From Rhodospirillales bacterium (lineage in GTDB: Bacteria; Pseudomonadota; Alphaproteobacteria; Rhodospirillales; JASLLV01): a stretch of 38,408 nucleotides of DNA. Positions 26,212 through 37,062 of the stretch are shown here, one piece after another. Each line of letters opens with the position of its first letter. The first letter of the stretch is position 1. Location of the stretch: NCBI GenBank assembly GCA_030746935.1, contig JASLLV010000003.1, positions 1-38,408 on the forward strand. The letters run 5' to 3'. The notes under the pieces are model-generated. The model worked only from the letters and a program-made list of their open reading frames with translations. It did not search any database and was not told the DNA's origin. Both the position numbers and the translations under genes were made by a program.

Positions 26212-28314
26212 TCAATTTTCGGCGGCGGCGGCAGGCGTCAGGATCAGGTTGCCGATCCGGTCGACCACGGCCTTCCAGGCGGGCAGGATCCAAGTGGTGC
26301 TGTCTTCTTGTTCGACGATGGCGGGGCCGCCGATGACGGCGTCGCTTGGGAGCCGGCTTCGCTGAAACACGGGCACGTCCAACGCCGCACCCTCGTGATA
26401 CACCCGGCGGCGATCGACAGGCGGCGGCGTCGGGCCGGCGTCGATCTCGGGCATGGATACGGGCGGCATCCGGCCGGTGACCTGCAGCCGCTCGGTCGTG
26501 ATCTCGGCGTCGCTTTCGATATCGCGAAAGCCGTACAGCTTTTCGTGCGCTTCGTGGAACCGCTCGACGATGGCGGCCACTTCGGGGGCACGGGCCAGCG
26601 CCGGGGGCAGGCTTACGGGCAGCTCGAAGGACTGGCCCTCGTAACGCATCTCGAGCGTGGCTGCGAACTCGGCCTCGCCCAGGATCTCGCCCTCGGCGGC
26701 GAGCCACGCCGCGGCCTCGTCTTCTAAGTCCCGGAAGACTTGGGCGAGCGCCGCCTCGGCTTCCCTACCGTCGCGCATGCGGATGTGGCGGGAGCGCACG
26801 TAGTCGCGCTTGACGTCCGCGAGAATGGCGCCGAGCGCGCAAAAGGTGCTGGACGCCGGCGGTACGATCACGCATTCGATGTCCACCTCGTCGGCGAGCA
26901 GGTTGGCGTGGGTCGGACCGGCGCCGCCGAACGCCATGAGGGTGAAATCGGCCGGATTCTCGCCGCGCCGCGCCGCCCTCTTTTGCAGTTCCGCCGCCAT
27001 CACCGCGCTCGCCACGTCCAGCGCCGCCGCCGCCGCTCCGACCGCCCGGTTCGGCCCTTCCTGAAGCCCGATGCGCATGCCCACTCCGTCCAGCGCCGCG
27101 CGCGCCGCCGCCTCGTCGAGTCGCATGCGCCCGCCGAGGAAGTGATCGGGATGGATGGTGCCGAGAAGCAAATAGCAGTCTGTGAGTGTGGGCTCGGTCC
27201 CGCCGCGCCCGTAACAAACCGGCCCCGGGTCGGCGCCGGCGCTGTGGGGGCCGATCTTTAAAACGCCTTGGGGATCCACCCAGACCACTGAGCCGCCGCC
27301 GGCACCGATGGCGCTGACGTCGAGGACCGGAACCATGAGCGGCAGGTCGCCCACGCGGGCGTCGGTGGTGAAACTGGGCTCGCCCGACTGGACCACGGAG
27401 ACGTCGCAGCTGGTGCCGCCCATATCGACGGTGATCAGGTCGGTCCTGCCCGCCCCTTGCGCGGCGCGCAAAGCGGCCACCACGCCGGACGCCGGGCCCG
27501 ACAGCACGGTATCGACGGGGCGCGCGCGCGCCGTCTCGACGCTGACCGTGCCGCCGTTCGACGCGGTGATATAGATGGGCGCGGTGATACCGGCCGCCTT
27601 CACGCGCGCCATCAGCCGGGTCAGATAGTCGTCCATGATCGGCTGCACGTAGGCGTTCATGATGGCGATCAAGGCGCGCTCGAACTCTCCGAGCTCGGGC
27701 CAGATGGTCGCCGATTCGGTGACCGGGACGCCGTTGAGCCGGCTTCGCAGTCCCTCCGCCACCTCGTGCTCGAGGTCCGGGTACATGTACGAGTTCAAGA
27801 GCTGGACCGCCACCGCCTCGATCCCGCTCAGCTTCACGCTCTCGGCTATCTGAGACAGTTCCGCGTCCGCGACCGGGGTTCGGACCGCGCCGTCGGCGAG
27901 CACCCGGGCCGAGGTCTCGAAAATCTTATCGCGCGGCACCAGGGGCTCCTCTTTTTTGAGCGTGAAGTCCTGGGTGTGGGCCAGGTTGGCACGGCCGATC
28001 TCGAGCACGCTGCGATTGCCGCGCGAGACCACCAGGCCCACCTTGGCGCCGCGGCGCTGGATGATGGCGTTGACCAGCAACGTGGTGCCGTGAACGATCA
28101 AGCCGATGTCTTCGGCGGCAACGCCGGCGCGTTCGATCAACTCCGAAAGCCCCCGTTCGACCGAAAGCGACGGATCGTCCGGCACGCTCGGCACCTTGAA
28201 CCGGGTCAGGGTTCCGGAGGAGGAATCGGAGAGCACGAAATCGGTGAACGTTCCGCCGACGTCGACGCCGACGCGGCAGCGCCCGGCCGGACCTCGCGGT
28301 GACGGGGCCGCCAT
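26212..28314 (-). CDS. hyuA: Hydantoinase A/oxoprolinase family protein
   Basis: RCRVGVDVGGTFTDFVLSD, LIVHGTTLLVNAIIQRRGAKVGLV, DLITVDMGGTSCDVSVV, MAFGGAGPTHANLLADE. Confidence 0.95.
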   Translation of the reverse strand: MAAPSPRGPAGRCRVGVDVGGTFTDFVLSDSSSGTLTRFKVPSVPDDPSLSVERGLSELIERAGVAAEDIGLIVHGTTLLVNAIIQRRGAKVGLVVSRGNRSVLEIGRANLAHTQDFTLKKEEPLVPRDKIFETSARVLADGAVRTPVADAELSQIAESVKLSGIEAVAVQLLNSYMYPDLEHEVAEGLRSRLNGVPVTESATIWPELGEFERALIAIMNAYVQPIMDDYLTRLMARVKAAGITAPIYITASNGGTVSVETARARPVDTVLSGPASGVVAALRAAQGAGRTDLITVDMGGTSCDVSVVQSGEPSFTTDARVGDLPLMVPVLDVSAIGAGGGSVVWVDPQGVLKIGPHSAGADPGPVCYGRGGTEPTLTDCYLLLGTIHPDHFLGGRMRLDEAAARAALDGVGMRIGLQEGPNRAVGAAAAALDVASAVMAAELQKRAARRGENPADFTLMAFGGAGPTHANLLADEVDIECVIVPPASSTFCALGAILADVKRDYVRSRHIRMRDGREAEAALAQVFRDLEDEAAAWLAAEGEILGEAEFAATLEMRYEGQSFELPVSLPPALARAPEVAAIVERFHEAHEKLYGFRDIESDAEITTERLQVTGRMPPVSMPEIDAGPTPPPVDRRRVYHEGAALDVPVFQRSRLPSDAVIGGPAIVEQEDSTTWILPAWKAVVDRIGNLILTPAAAAEN

Positions 28315-28576
28315 TTCCGCCCTCAGCCGTCCATGGCGGCGGCGCGCCGGACCACGCTCGTCGCGCAGACGTGCGCTCGTGCCGCAGTCATTCGGTACCC
28401 TTGAGGCCCATGTAGTCCCCGCTCAATTTTCCCTCGGATCCGCCGCATCACCCGCGATCTTGCCGGATCATGGCTGCGAAGACAACGCGGGCGCCGCCTG
28501 ACCGCGGCAAGGCGTGGCGTTGCAGCGAAGGGCCGGAAGCCCCATAATTCCAGTGCGGCGCTTGGGAGCGGACGCC

Positions 28577-28726
28577 ATGGAACAAGTTCGCAACGACACG
28601 GAAACGAGGCTGGCCGCGCGCCTCCGGCGCGGGCTCGCGTGGCTTTGGTATGAGCTGTGCGATCTCATGCGCAACGACAACGATCCCAAGTCGCGCGCCG
28701 ATTTCAACCACCACTGCGGCGCCTGA
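28577..28726 (+). CDS. Small hypothetical protein (49 aa)
   Basis: MEQVRNDTETRLAARLRRGLAWLWYELCDLMRNDNDPKSRADFNHHCGA; not antisense to a known gene; weak evidence only. Confidence 0.35.
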   Translation: MEQVRNDTETRLAARLRRGLAWLWYELCDLMRNDNDPKSRADFNHHCGA

Positions 28727-28746
28727 ACGTTCGCCGCCCGCCCCCG

Positions 28747-29553
28747 TCAGCCCGGCGGCTTCGCGGGCCTGTCGCCACCGGGACCCGAGGCGCTTGTGCC
28801 GCCGTCCACCGAAAGCGTGGTGCCGGTGACGTAGGAGGCGTCGTCGGAGGCAAGGAAAAGGACCGCGCTCGCAATCTCGTCCACCGTGGCAAGCCGCTTT
28901 ATGGGGACCGGATCGGCGATCCAAGCCATGCCTTCGTCGTACGGCAGGCCGAGATGGTCGATCTTTTCGTCGGTCATCTCGGTGTAGGTGTCGCCGGGTG
29001 CAATCGCGTTTACCCGGATGTTGTGCGGCGCCAGGTCCAGAGCCATCGCGCGTGTCATCTGCAAGAGCGCCGCCTTGGACGTGCAGTATGAGACCTTGCC
29101 GGGCTCGGTGAACAGGCCCAGGTCCGACGACGTGTTGACGATCACCCCGCCGCCTTGGTCCTTCATCTGGTGCGCGGCCTCGCGCGAAAGGATAAATGGG
29201 GCGCCCAAATTCACCCGCATGGCATCGGCCCAATGGGCATTGCTGGTCTCGAGCGTGCCGTAGCGGTGGTGGATGCCGGCGTTGTTGAAGAGCACGTCGA
29301 GCCGGCCCAGCCGGCGCACCGCCTCGGCGATCAGGGCCTCCGGCGCACCGTCGTCACGAAGATCGCACGCCGCGAATTCGATCGCGCGCCCGGCGGCGCG
29401 CATCTCTTCGGCAAACGCATCGCCGCGCTCGGTGTTGCGGCTGGCGGCCAGCACCCGCGCGCCCTCGTCGGCGAACGCCAACGCCGCCGCCTTGCCAATG
29501 CCGCTGGCGCCGCCTGTAATCAGTACCGCCTTGCCCTCGAACCGCATGCCCAT
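28747..29553 (-). CDS. SDR-family oxidoreductase
   Basis: GKAVLITGGASGIGKAAALAFADEGA, NNAGIH, YCTSKAALLQMTRAMALDLAPHNIRVNAIAPG, VTGTTLSVDGGTSAS. Confidence 0.96.
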   Translation of the reverse strand: MGMRFEGKAVLITGGASGIGKAAALAFADEGARVLAASRNTERGDAFAEEMRAAGRAIEFAACDLRDDGAPEALIAEAVRRLGRLDVLFNNAGIHHRYGTLETSNAHWADAMRVNLGAPFILSREAAHQMKDQGGGVIVNTSSDLGLFTEPGKVSYCTSKAALLQMTRAMALDLAPHNIRVNAIAPGDTYTEMTDEKIDHLGLPYDEGMAWIADPVPIKRLATVDEIASAVLFLASDDASYVTGTTLSVDGGTSASGPGGDRPAKPPG

Positions 29554-29723
29554 GCCTCGCTTTCGCTCCTCGGCGGCGGCGCCCTGGCGGAGGCTTCGCC
29601 TTAAAGGTTTTCGAAAATCTTCCCACCGCTCGGCGATCAGGCGCCCATCCGTCGATCGTTCCCCCTATCCCCTCTGCCTCATATCATTCCATTGGGGGAA
29701 TGGGATAACAACGTTTCCATCCA

Positions 29724-31547
29724 CTAGGCGATGACGGCCCGCCGGGCTTGGCGTTTTCGTTCGTGCGGACACAACGAACGCTTGCGCAGGCGGATGTGCC
29801 GAGGCGTGACCTCCACCAATTCGTCGTCCTGGATATAGGCGAGGGTTTGTTCCAACGACATGCGGCGCGCCGGCGTCAGGCGCACCGCCTCGTCGGTGCC
29901 CGACGCTCGGATGTTGGTCAACTGCTTGGCCTTCATGGGGTTGACCTCGAGGTCGTTGGCGCGGCTGTTTTCGCCGATGATCATGCCTTCGTAGACGGCG
30001 ACGCCCGAATCGATGAACATCGCGCCTCTCTCTTCCAGGTTCATCAGCGCATAGGCGACGCTGTTGCCCCCGGCGTTGGAAATCAGCACCCCGGTGCGGC
30101 GCCCGGCAATGGGACCGAGGTGGGGGCCGTAATCCCGGAACATACGGTTCATGACGCCGGTGCCCCGCGTTTCGGTCATGAATTCGCCGTGATAACCGAT
30201 GAGGCCCCGCGAAGGAGCTACGAAACGCAGCCGCACCTTGCCGCCGCTGGACGGGCGCATTTCCTCCATCCGCCCCTTGCGTTTCGAGATCGTCTCGACG
30301 ACGGCGCTGGCAAAATCCTCGTCCACGTCGACCAGCACGTCTTCAAAGGGCTCCAGCAACTTCCCGGTGTCCGGATCCTCGCGGGTCAGCACCCGGGGCC
30401 GGCTGATGGACATCTCGAACCCTTCGCGGCGCAGGGTCTCGATCAGGACACCCAATTGCAACTCGCCGCGGCCCGCCACCTCGAAGCCGTTGCCGTCCTC
30501 GGTCTCCCGCACACGAATGGCGACGTTGCCTTCGGCTTCCGCCAACAGCCGCGTCCGGATGACGCGCGAGGTCACCTTGTTGCCATCGCGCCCGGCCATC
30601 GGGGAATCGTTGATTGAAAACACCATCGCCAAAGTCGGCGGGTCGACCGGCTCGGCGGGGATCGGCACGGTGACGCCAAGCGCACACAGCGTATCGGTGA
30701 CACTCGCCGTCGGGAATCCGGCGATGGAGACGATGTCGCCGGCGTGCGCCGTTGCGACCTCGGTTCGAGTGGGTCCGCGGAAGGCGTGCACCTTGGTGAC
30801 ACGCGCCTGTTCGATCTTACCGCCTTCGCGGTTGAGCGCTTGCATGGTGGCGTTGACGGACAGCGAGCCCGACGCAATGCGCCCCGTCAGCACCCGGCCG
30901 AGGTAAGGATCGCTTTCGAGCGTCGTCACCAACATGCGGAAGGATCCGTCGGCGTCGACATCGGGTGCGGGGACGGAATCCACGATCTTATCGAACAAGC
31001 AAGCGATGTCGTCGTCGCGAACGTCCGCATCCTCGGACGCCCAGCCCTCCTTGGCGGACGCGAACAGGATGGGAAAGTCCAGTTGCTCCTCGTTGGCATC
31101 GAGAATGGCGAACAAATCGAAGACTTCGTCGTGGACCGCATCGGGCCGGGCGTCGGGCTTGTCGAGCTTGTTGACGACGACAATGGGCTTGAGACCGAGG
31201 GCGAAAGCCTTCTGGGTGACGAACTTGGTCTGCGGCATGGGGCCTTCGGAAGCATCGACCAGCAGCAGCACGCCGTCGACCATGCCCAGAATGCGTTCCA
31301 CTTCGCCGCCGAAATCGGCGTGCCCGGGGGTGTCGACGATGTTGATGCGCACGCCCTTCCATTCTACCGACGCACACTTGGAGAGAATGGTGATGCCCCG
31401 TTCGCGCTCCTGGTCGTTGCTGTCCATGACCCTTTCGGCGACCCGCTGGTTCTTGCGGAACAGGCCGCTTTGGTGCAGGAGCGCGTCCACCAGGGTCGTC
31501 TTGCCGTGGTCGACGTGGGCAATGATGGCGATATTGCGGATCTCCAA
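29724..31547 (-). CDS. typA: Translational GTPase TypA/BipA
   Basis: [77 protein letters not shown]-terminal domain [27 protein letters not shown]. Confidence 0.98.
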   Translation of the reverse strand: MEIRNIAIIAHVDHGKTTLVDALLHQSGLFRKNQRVAERVMDSNDQERERGITILSKCASVEWKGVRINIVDTPGHADFGGEVERILGMVDGVLLLVDASEGPMPQTKFVTQKAFALGLKPIVVVNKLDKPDARPDAVHDEVFDLFAILDANEEQLDFPILFASAKEGWASEDADVRDDDIACLFDKIVDSVPAPDVDADGSFRMLVTTLESDPYLGRVLTGRIASGSLSVNATMQALNREGGKIEQARVTKVHAFRGPTRTEVATAHAGDIVSIAGFPTASVTDTLCALGVTVPIPAEPVDPPTLAMVFSINDSPMAGRDGNKVTSRVIRTRLLAEAEGNVAIRVRETEDGNGFEVAGRGELQLGVLIETLRREGFEMSISRPRVLTREDPDTGKLLEPFEDVLVDVDEDFASAVVETISKRKGRMEEMRPSSGGKVRLRFVAPSRGLIGYHGEFMTETRGTGVMNRMFRDYGPHLGPIAGRRTGVLISNAGGNSVAYALMNLEERGAMFIDSGVAVYEGMIIGENSRANDLEVNPMKAKQLTNIRASGTDEAVRLTPARRMSLEQTLAYIQDDELVEVTPRHIRLRKRSLCPHERKRQARRAVIA

Positions 31548-31918
31548 CGTCTCAAATCCTTAATAGAAAAACAAAACTCGCATCCGATTGCCTGGGGCGG
31601 CCCGGGCCCGGCCTTGTTGTAGAAACGGTGCCCGGGTTGGCGAGAAAGGTGCCCGGCCGGGCAGGAACGGTAACTGTGCAGGGAACCAGGCCGGCCGATG
31701 CGACGGTCGGTCGAAGCGGGAGCCGGCCCAGAGGGCGTTTGATATAGACTTCCGGCCGCTCAGGTCAAGGCCGCCCGGGCGCCGCATCTGTATTTCGCCG
31801 GCCGTGTCTTGCAGAGGAATCCCCCGGAAAACGGACCCGATCGCCAAATCCGCCGCCCCCTTTTTGCAAAGCGTGAATGCGGTTCACGCGCGCCCTTGGG
31901 CGTGTTACACGCCTTGCC

Positions 31919-33799
31919 ATGCTTCGCCTCGACCAGATCACCTATCGCATCGGCCCGCGCACCATGTTCGACGGCGCCAGTGCCGCCGTCGATCCCGGGC
32001 ACCGGGTCGGATTTGTCGGGCGCAACGGCACCGGCAAGACGACGCTGCTTGGCATGTTGAACGGCGATACGGAGTCCGATTCCGGCACCATCTCGGTCCC
32101 GTCACGCTGGCGGATCGGCATCACAAACCAAGAAGCGCCCGACGGCCCCGAAAACCTGATCGAAATCGTGCTCGCCGCCGACGAGGAACTCGCCCGGCTC
32201 AACCGCGAAGCCGAAAACGCGACCGATCCGCACCGCATTGCCGAGATCCATGTCCGCCTGCATGACAAGGGGGCAAGCCGCGCCTCGGCCCGGGCCGCGC
32301 GACTGCTTGCCGGGCTCGGCTTCGACGAGGCCGCGCAACAGCGCCCATGCCACAGCTTTTCTGGCGGCTGGCGCATGCGCGTGGCGCTGGCGGCGCTGTT
32401 GTTCACCGAACCCGATCTTCTATTGCTCGACGAGCCAACCAACCATCTCGATCTCGAGGCGACGCTCTGGCTCGAAAACCACTTGCGCCATTATCGGGGC
32501 ACGGTGCTGCTGGTCAGCCATGACCGTGATCTGTTGAACCGGGTGGCCGAAGAAATCTTGCACCTGGAAGGTGGCAAGCTGACCCTTTATTCGGGCAACT
32601 ATGACCGGTTCGAAAAAACCCGGCGCATGCGTCTCGCCCAGAACGAAAAACTGCGCGCCAAACAGGATGCGCAAAAACAGCGAATCATGAAATTCGTCGA
32701 TCGTTTCCGCTACAAGGCGACCAAGTCGAAGCAGGCGCAATCGCGCTTGAAAATGCTGGAAAGGATGGAACCGATCCCCGAACACCGCGACCAAGGCACG
32801 GTCGCCTTCACCTTTCCGGCGCCGAAACCGGCGCTGGCCTCGCCGCTTTGCTCGACCGACGACGTTTCGGTCGGCTACGGCGGCACCGCCGTGATCAAAA
32901 ACCTGTCGCTACGCCTTGACGCCGACGACCGCATCGCCCTGATCGGAGCCAACGGCAACGGCAAGTCCACTTTGATGAAGCTGTTGGCCGGCCGGCTTGC
33001 ACCGATGGCGGGGAAGATCGGCAAGTCAGGCAAGCTGCGCGTCGGATATTTCGCCCAGCATCAGGCCGACGAACTGGATCTGGCGGCAACGCCCCTGATC
33101 GCGATGACGCGCAAACGCCCGCGCGACACCCCAACCCAGGTGCGCGCGCAGTTGGGGCGCTTCGGTTTCGGCCAGGAAAAGGCGGAAACCAAAATCGGCG
33201 ATCTTTCCGGCGGCGAGAAGGCGTGCCTGTTGTTCGCGTTGATGAGCGCCGAGGCGCCACACATCCTGCTGCTGGATGAACCGGTCAACCATCTCGACAT
33301 CGATTCTCGCCAATCGCTCGTCCAGGCGATCAATGCGTTCGAGGGCGCCGTCGTCATCGTCAGCCACGACCCCCACCTGATCACGCTTACCGCCGACCGT
33401 TTCTGGCTGGTCACCGGGGGCGCGGTCACGCCGTTCGAGGGCGACATGGACGACTACCGCGCATTTTTGGCGAGCAGTGGCGGAAACGGCACGAGGGCCG
33501 CGACCGGCGTCACGGGAAACGAAAGGAAGGAACGCCGCCGCGAGGCCGGCGAACAGCGGAAAGCAGTGGCGCATCTGAAACGCGAACTGGCGGATGCCGA
33601 AGCCGAGGTCGATAAACTGGAAACGAAACGAGAGGATCTCATCCGCGCCATCGCGCACCCGACGCTCTATCGCGATCAGGGCAAAAGCGCCCAACTGATC
33701 GCCCAGCAACGGGCGTTGGGACAGGTGGAAAAGGACCTGAGCGCGGCCGAAGATCGCTGGGCGAAGGCCCAGGAACAATGGGACGCGGCCCACGTATGA
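31919..33799 (+). CDS. ABC-F family ATP-binding protein
   Basis: Two ABC cassettes (GRNGTGKTTLL / GANGNGKSTLMKLL), FSGGWRMRVALAALLFTEPDLLLLDEPTNHLDLEA, linker with coiled-coil, long charged C-terminal coiled-coil. Confidence 0.95.
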   Translation: MLRLDQITYRIGPRTMFDGASAAVDPGHRVGFVGRNGTGKTTLLGMLNGDTESDSGTISVPSRWRIGITNQEAPDGPENLIEIVLAADEELARLNREAENATDPHRIAEIHVRLHDKGASRASARAARLLAGLGFDEAAQQRPCHSFSGGWRMRVALAALLFTEPDLLLLDEPTNHLDLEATLWLENHLRHYRGTVLLVSHDRDLLNRVAEEILHLEGGKLTLYSGNYDRFEKTRRMRLAQNEKLRAKQDAQKQRIMKFVDRFRYKATKSKQAQSRLKMLERMEPIPEHRDQGTVAFTFPAPKPALASPLCSTDDVSVGYGGTAVIKNLSLRLDADDRIALIGANGNGKSTLMKLLAGRLAPMAGKIGKSGKLRVGYFAQHQADELDLAATPLIAMTRKRPRDTPTQVRAQLGRFGFGQEKAETKIGDLSGGEKACLLFALMSAEAPHILLLDEPVNHLDIDSRQSLVQAINAFEGAVVIVSHDPHLITLTADRFWLVTGGAVTPFEGDMDDYRAFLASSGGNGTRAATGVTGNERKERRREAGEQRKAVAHLKRELADAEAEVDKLETKREDLIRAIAHPTLYRDQGKSAQLIAQQRALGQVEKDLSAAEDRWAKAQEQWDAAHV

Positions 33800-34731
33800 A
33801 ACCGTGCTTGCCATTGAGCCCCGCTCGGCACCGAGGGCGCGGACGGCGCGCGAGTGCGGATCCTCGGGCGCTCGGCGACAAACCAGGACTGATACTGGGC
33901 GTTTCGGTCACGGCGCCGCTCGCCCTGGTCCTGCTGATCGCCGGCGCGGCCCTCGGCGCCGAGGCCCCGGCCGCCACTGCGCGGGCGCCGGGAGAATCGT
34001 TTCGCGACCGCCCCGTGTGCCCGGTGATGGTGGTCATCCCGGCCAGCAGCTTCCGCATGGGCTCGCCGGCCGACGAAGCGGGCCGGGATGCCACCGAGGG
34101 CCCGGTCCACGAGGTGACCATCGCCAGACCCTTCGCCCTCGGCCGCTACGAGATCACCGTCGCCGAGTGGGACACCTGCGTCGCCGAGGGAGGATGCAGC
34201 GCGCGCCCCCGCAAAGCCTTCCGCCAGTCGGGCAACCATCCCATGTTTAATCTCGCCTGGAGAGAGGTGCGAACCTACGTGCGTTGGCTGAGCGCCAAGA
34301 CCGGAGCCCGCTACCGCCTGCCTTCTGAGGCGGAATGGGAGTTCGCGGCGCGGGCCGGAACGACCACCGCGTACTACTGGGGGAACGACTTCGGCTCGGA
34401 CAACACGTACTGCTGCAACACCGATGGAACCTGGGGCGCCGGCCCAGCGACACTGCCGGTCGGCAGTTACCCCGCCAACCCCTTCGGCCTCTACGACACT
34501 TTGGGTGGCACTTGGGAGTGGACCGAGGATTGCTGGCACGGATCCTACGTGGGCGCGCCTACGGACGGCCGCGCTTGGACCGAGGGTGGCGACTGCCGCC
34601 GGCGGGTCATCCGTGGCGGCGCCTGGAACGCGTTTGCCGAGCACATGCGCGGTGCCTACAGGACCTGGAGCCACACGCGCGGGCGGATTATCACCGACGG
34701 CATGCGGGTCGCCCGGGAACTCGCGTTTTGA
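33796..34731 (+). CDS. SUMF1/FGE-like domain protein with N-terminal membrane/signal segment (paralog 1)
   Basis: FRMGSPADEAGRDATEGPVHEVTIARPFALGRYEITVAEWDTCV, YRLPSEAEWEFAARAGTTTAYYWG, GLYDTLGGTWEWTEDCWHGSY, VIRGGAWN. ATG overlaps the ABC-F stop. Confidence 0.92.
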   Translation: MKPCLPLSPARHRGRGRRASADPRALGDKPGLILGVSVTAPLALVLLIAGAALGAEAPAATARAPGESFRDRPVCPVMVVIPASSFRMGSPADEAGRDATEGPVHEVTIARPFALGRYEITVAEWDTCVAEGGCSARPRKAFRQSGNHPMFNLAWREVRTYVRWLSAKTGARYRLPSEAEWEFAARAGTTTAYYWGNDFGSDNTYCCNTDGTWGAGPATLPVGSYPANPFGLYDTLGGTWEWTEDCWHGSYVGAPTDGRAWTEGGDCRRRVIRGGAWNAFAEHMRGAYRTWSHTRGRIITDGMRVARELAF

Positions 34732-35020
34732 GGGACGGCCGGGTTTATGGGCCTGTTCGCCGTCATGATTGCGAAGCGCGCCCACCATCGACAAGCGCTG
34801 GCTTCAACCGAACGGATGGCTACAATCTTCCTGAGCTGCCACTCAGGCGAGCGGAGTGTCCGGCCCACGTGTCAGCACAAAGCTCGCCGTTATCGTATGG
34901 GCTGATGTCGCACGATATATTCGGGTGGTGGCCGCCGCTGGATACGTACAGAAAGATTTGACGCTTCGGCGAATAGAATCATCGAAGTTCCCCAAAGCGA
35001 ATTGGAAAGACGAACAAGAC

Positions 35021-35224
35021 ATGACCAAAGCTAAGGCCCGCCAGCGGGCAAAGGCAAAAGCGGCGCAAAAAGCCAGAAAGCGAGAAGCCAACGCCGACCA
35101 ACCCGGCCCCCAAACACATCCGGGGCAGTTCGATCCGGGAGCAGGTTCGATCAAAGGCCCGCGCGTGAACGCCAACGTCAGGAGCTTCGCCGAGACGAGG
35201 CGGGGGGCAACGCGGTCGAGATAG
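35021..35224 (+). CDS. Small basic hypothetical protein
   Basis: MTKAKARQRAKAKAAQKARKREANADQPGPQTHPGQFDPGAGSIKGPRVNANVRSFAETRRGATRSR; preferred over the longer ORF start at 34856. Confidence 0.5.
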   Translation: MTKAKARQRAKAKAAQKARKREANADQPGPQTHPGQFDPGAGSIKGPRVNANVRSFAETRRGATRSR

Positions 35225-35574
35225 GCCGTCCTACTCGATGTCCTTCGCAAAAACCTTCGCAAAATCCGTGTTGCGCTGAACGCGCTCATTCGGGGGTCGT
35301 CGGGCACCAGCGTCGATGTCCGGCCATTGGCTAAGAAACGGAAGTCCGAAGCGCGGCAAACGTCGTCCGCTTGAGGGCCCTAATCAGCCCTACGCGAGCA
35401 CAATTTCAATTTGGCAGTGCAATCGGAACCAACGGCACTCCTGCTATGGGCAGCAGGTCATTTCCCGACGCGGACACATTGCATAATTTTCTTGGTTCGT
35501 GTTCCAGTTCACATCGGCCTGTTGGGAAAAATAGGGGAAAGCCGATCTGATTGGCGCGTTAAGTCCTTGAAAAA

Positions 35575-35650
35575 TGGCGACCCCAACGGGAATCGAACCC
35601 GTGTTGCCACCTTGAAAGGGTGGAGTCCTAGGCCTCTAGACGATGGGGTC
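35575..35650 (-). tRNA. tRNA-Glu (anticodon TTC), CCA encoded
   Basis: Minus strand GACCCCATCGTCTAGAGGCCTAGGACTCCACCCTTTCAAGGTGGCAACACGGGTTCGATTCCCGTTGGGGTCGCCA folds as a cloverleaf: acceptor GACCCCA/TGGGGTC, anticodon loop CTTTCAA; followed by TTTTT. Confidence 0.97.
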
Positions 35651-35847
35651 GCGCGTCTACGAAGGGGCCTGATTAGCCTGCCGCGGGCACCGAAATCAAG
35701 TCTTTGCGCACGGCGCACCCCCGTCTCACGCCTGGGCGTTGCGCGCGATGCCGCGCTCGCGCTTTGCAAGGCGGCGAGCCCGCCCATACAATCGCGCCGC
35801 GGCGAGGCGGCGCGGACCGCCGATCGAATACGAGGAGAAGACGAGGG

Positions 35848-37062
35848 ATGCTGCAAGGCAAGATTCTGGTCGCCCAGGGGGGCGGTCCGACCGCCGTGAT
35901 CAACCAGTCGTTGGCGGGATGCGTGATCGAGGCACGCAAGTTCGCCGGCGTCGAGCGGGTCTACGGCGCATCCCATGGGGTGCGCGGAATCGTCGACGAA
36001 GAGTTCCTGGATCTAACGCAGGAGACCACCCACAACCTCGAGCTCGTCGCCGAGACACCATGCTCGGCCTTGGGCTCGACCCGCGAAAAGCCCGACCTCG
36101 ACTACTGCCGCGAGATCTTCCGAGTCCTTCAGGCGCACGAGATATCGACGTTCTTCTATATCGGCGGCAACGATTCGTGCGACACGCTTCGGATCGTGAG
36201 CGAGGAGGCGGCGGCGGCGGACTATGCGCTGCGCTGCGTCCATATCCCCAAGACCATCGACAACGACCTCCTCATCAACGACCACACGCCGGGCTATCCG
36301 TCCGCCGCGCGCTTCGTCGCCTGCGCGTTCGCCGGCGTGAATCTGGACAACGCGGCACTTCCCGGCGTTTACGTGGGCGTGGTCATGGGCCGGCACGCGG
36401 GCTACCTCACCGCCGCCTCGACACTGGGGCGCAAGTACGATGACGACGGCCCGCACCTGATCTATCTGCCCGAACGCCCGTTCACGATCGATGCGTTCCT
36501 CGACGATGTGAAGGCGGTCCACAACCGCCTCGGACGCTGCGTGGTCGCGGCCTCGGAGGGCATCCTCGACCCCTCGGGCGAGCCGATCGCCGCCAAGCTG
36601 GCTGGTGGATCCGAGACCGACGCCCACGGCAACATCCAGCTTTCGGGCACCTCGAGTCTCGCCGATCTCTTGACCGGACTCATCCGCGAGAATTTGCAGA
36701 TCAAGCGCGTGCGCGGCGACACGCTCGGCTATCTCCAGCGCTCGTTCCTGGGATGCGTCTCGGACGTGGACCAGCGCGAGGCCCGCGAGGTCGGCGAGAA
36801 GGCGGTTCAGTTCGCCCACTGGGGAAACAGCGACGGCTCGGTCACCATCCACCGCACCGGCTTTTATTCGGTCGAGTACCGCTTGAGCCCGCTCGAGGCC
36901 GTGGCCCGGAAGACGCGCCCCATGGAGGACGCATTCATTGCGCCCTCGGGCAACGACGTGACCCGCGACTTCCTGCTTTATTTGCGGCCGCTCTTGGGCT
37001 CCGGCATGCCCGACGCCTTCCGGCTCAGGCCCAACCGGGTGGAGAAGATCCTGGGAAAGTAG
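35848..37062 (+). CDS. pfp: 6-phosphofructokinase, PPi-dependent type
   Basis: MLQGKILVAQGGGPTAVINQSLAG, FYIGGNDSCDTLRIV, VHIPKTIDNDLLINDHTPGYPSAARF, YVGVVMGRHAGYLTAASTL; the GGND/PKTIDND pattern indicates PPi rather than ATP. Confidence 0.92.
   Translation: MLQGKILVAQGGGPTAVINQSLAGCVIEARKFAGVERVYGASHGVRGIVDEEFLDLTQETTHNLELVAETPCSALGSTREKPDLDYCREIFRVLQAHEISTFFYIGGNDSCDTLRIVSEEAAAADYALRCVHIPKTIDNDLLINDHTPGYPSAARFVACAFAGVNLDNAALPGVYVGVVMGRHAGYLTAASTLGRKYDDDGPHLIYLPERPFTIDAFLDDVKAVHNRLGRCVVAASEGILDPSGEPIAAKLAGGSETDAHGNIQLSGTSSLADLLTGLIRENLQIKRVRGDTLGYLQRSFLGCVSDVDQREAREVGEKAVQFAHWGNSDGSVTIHRTGFYSVEYRLSPLEAVARKTRPMEDAFIAPSGNDVTRDFLLYLRPLLGSGMPDAFRLRPNRVEKILGK

Noticed and set aside
31600-31700. 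GC-rich repeats of GGTGCCCGG upstream of typA
   Set aside because: Two near-copies only; no clear hairpin or regulatory family could be supported.
35575-35650. tRNA-Glu as an integration site for a genomic island
   Set aside because: No integrase and no direct repeat of the tRNA 3' end found in the window; neighbours are pfp and small ORFs.
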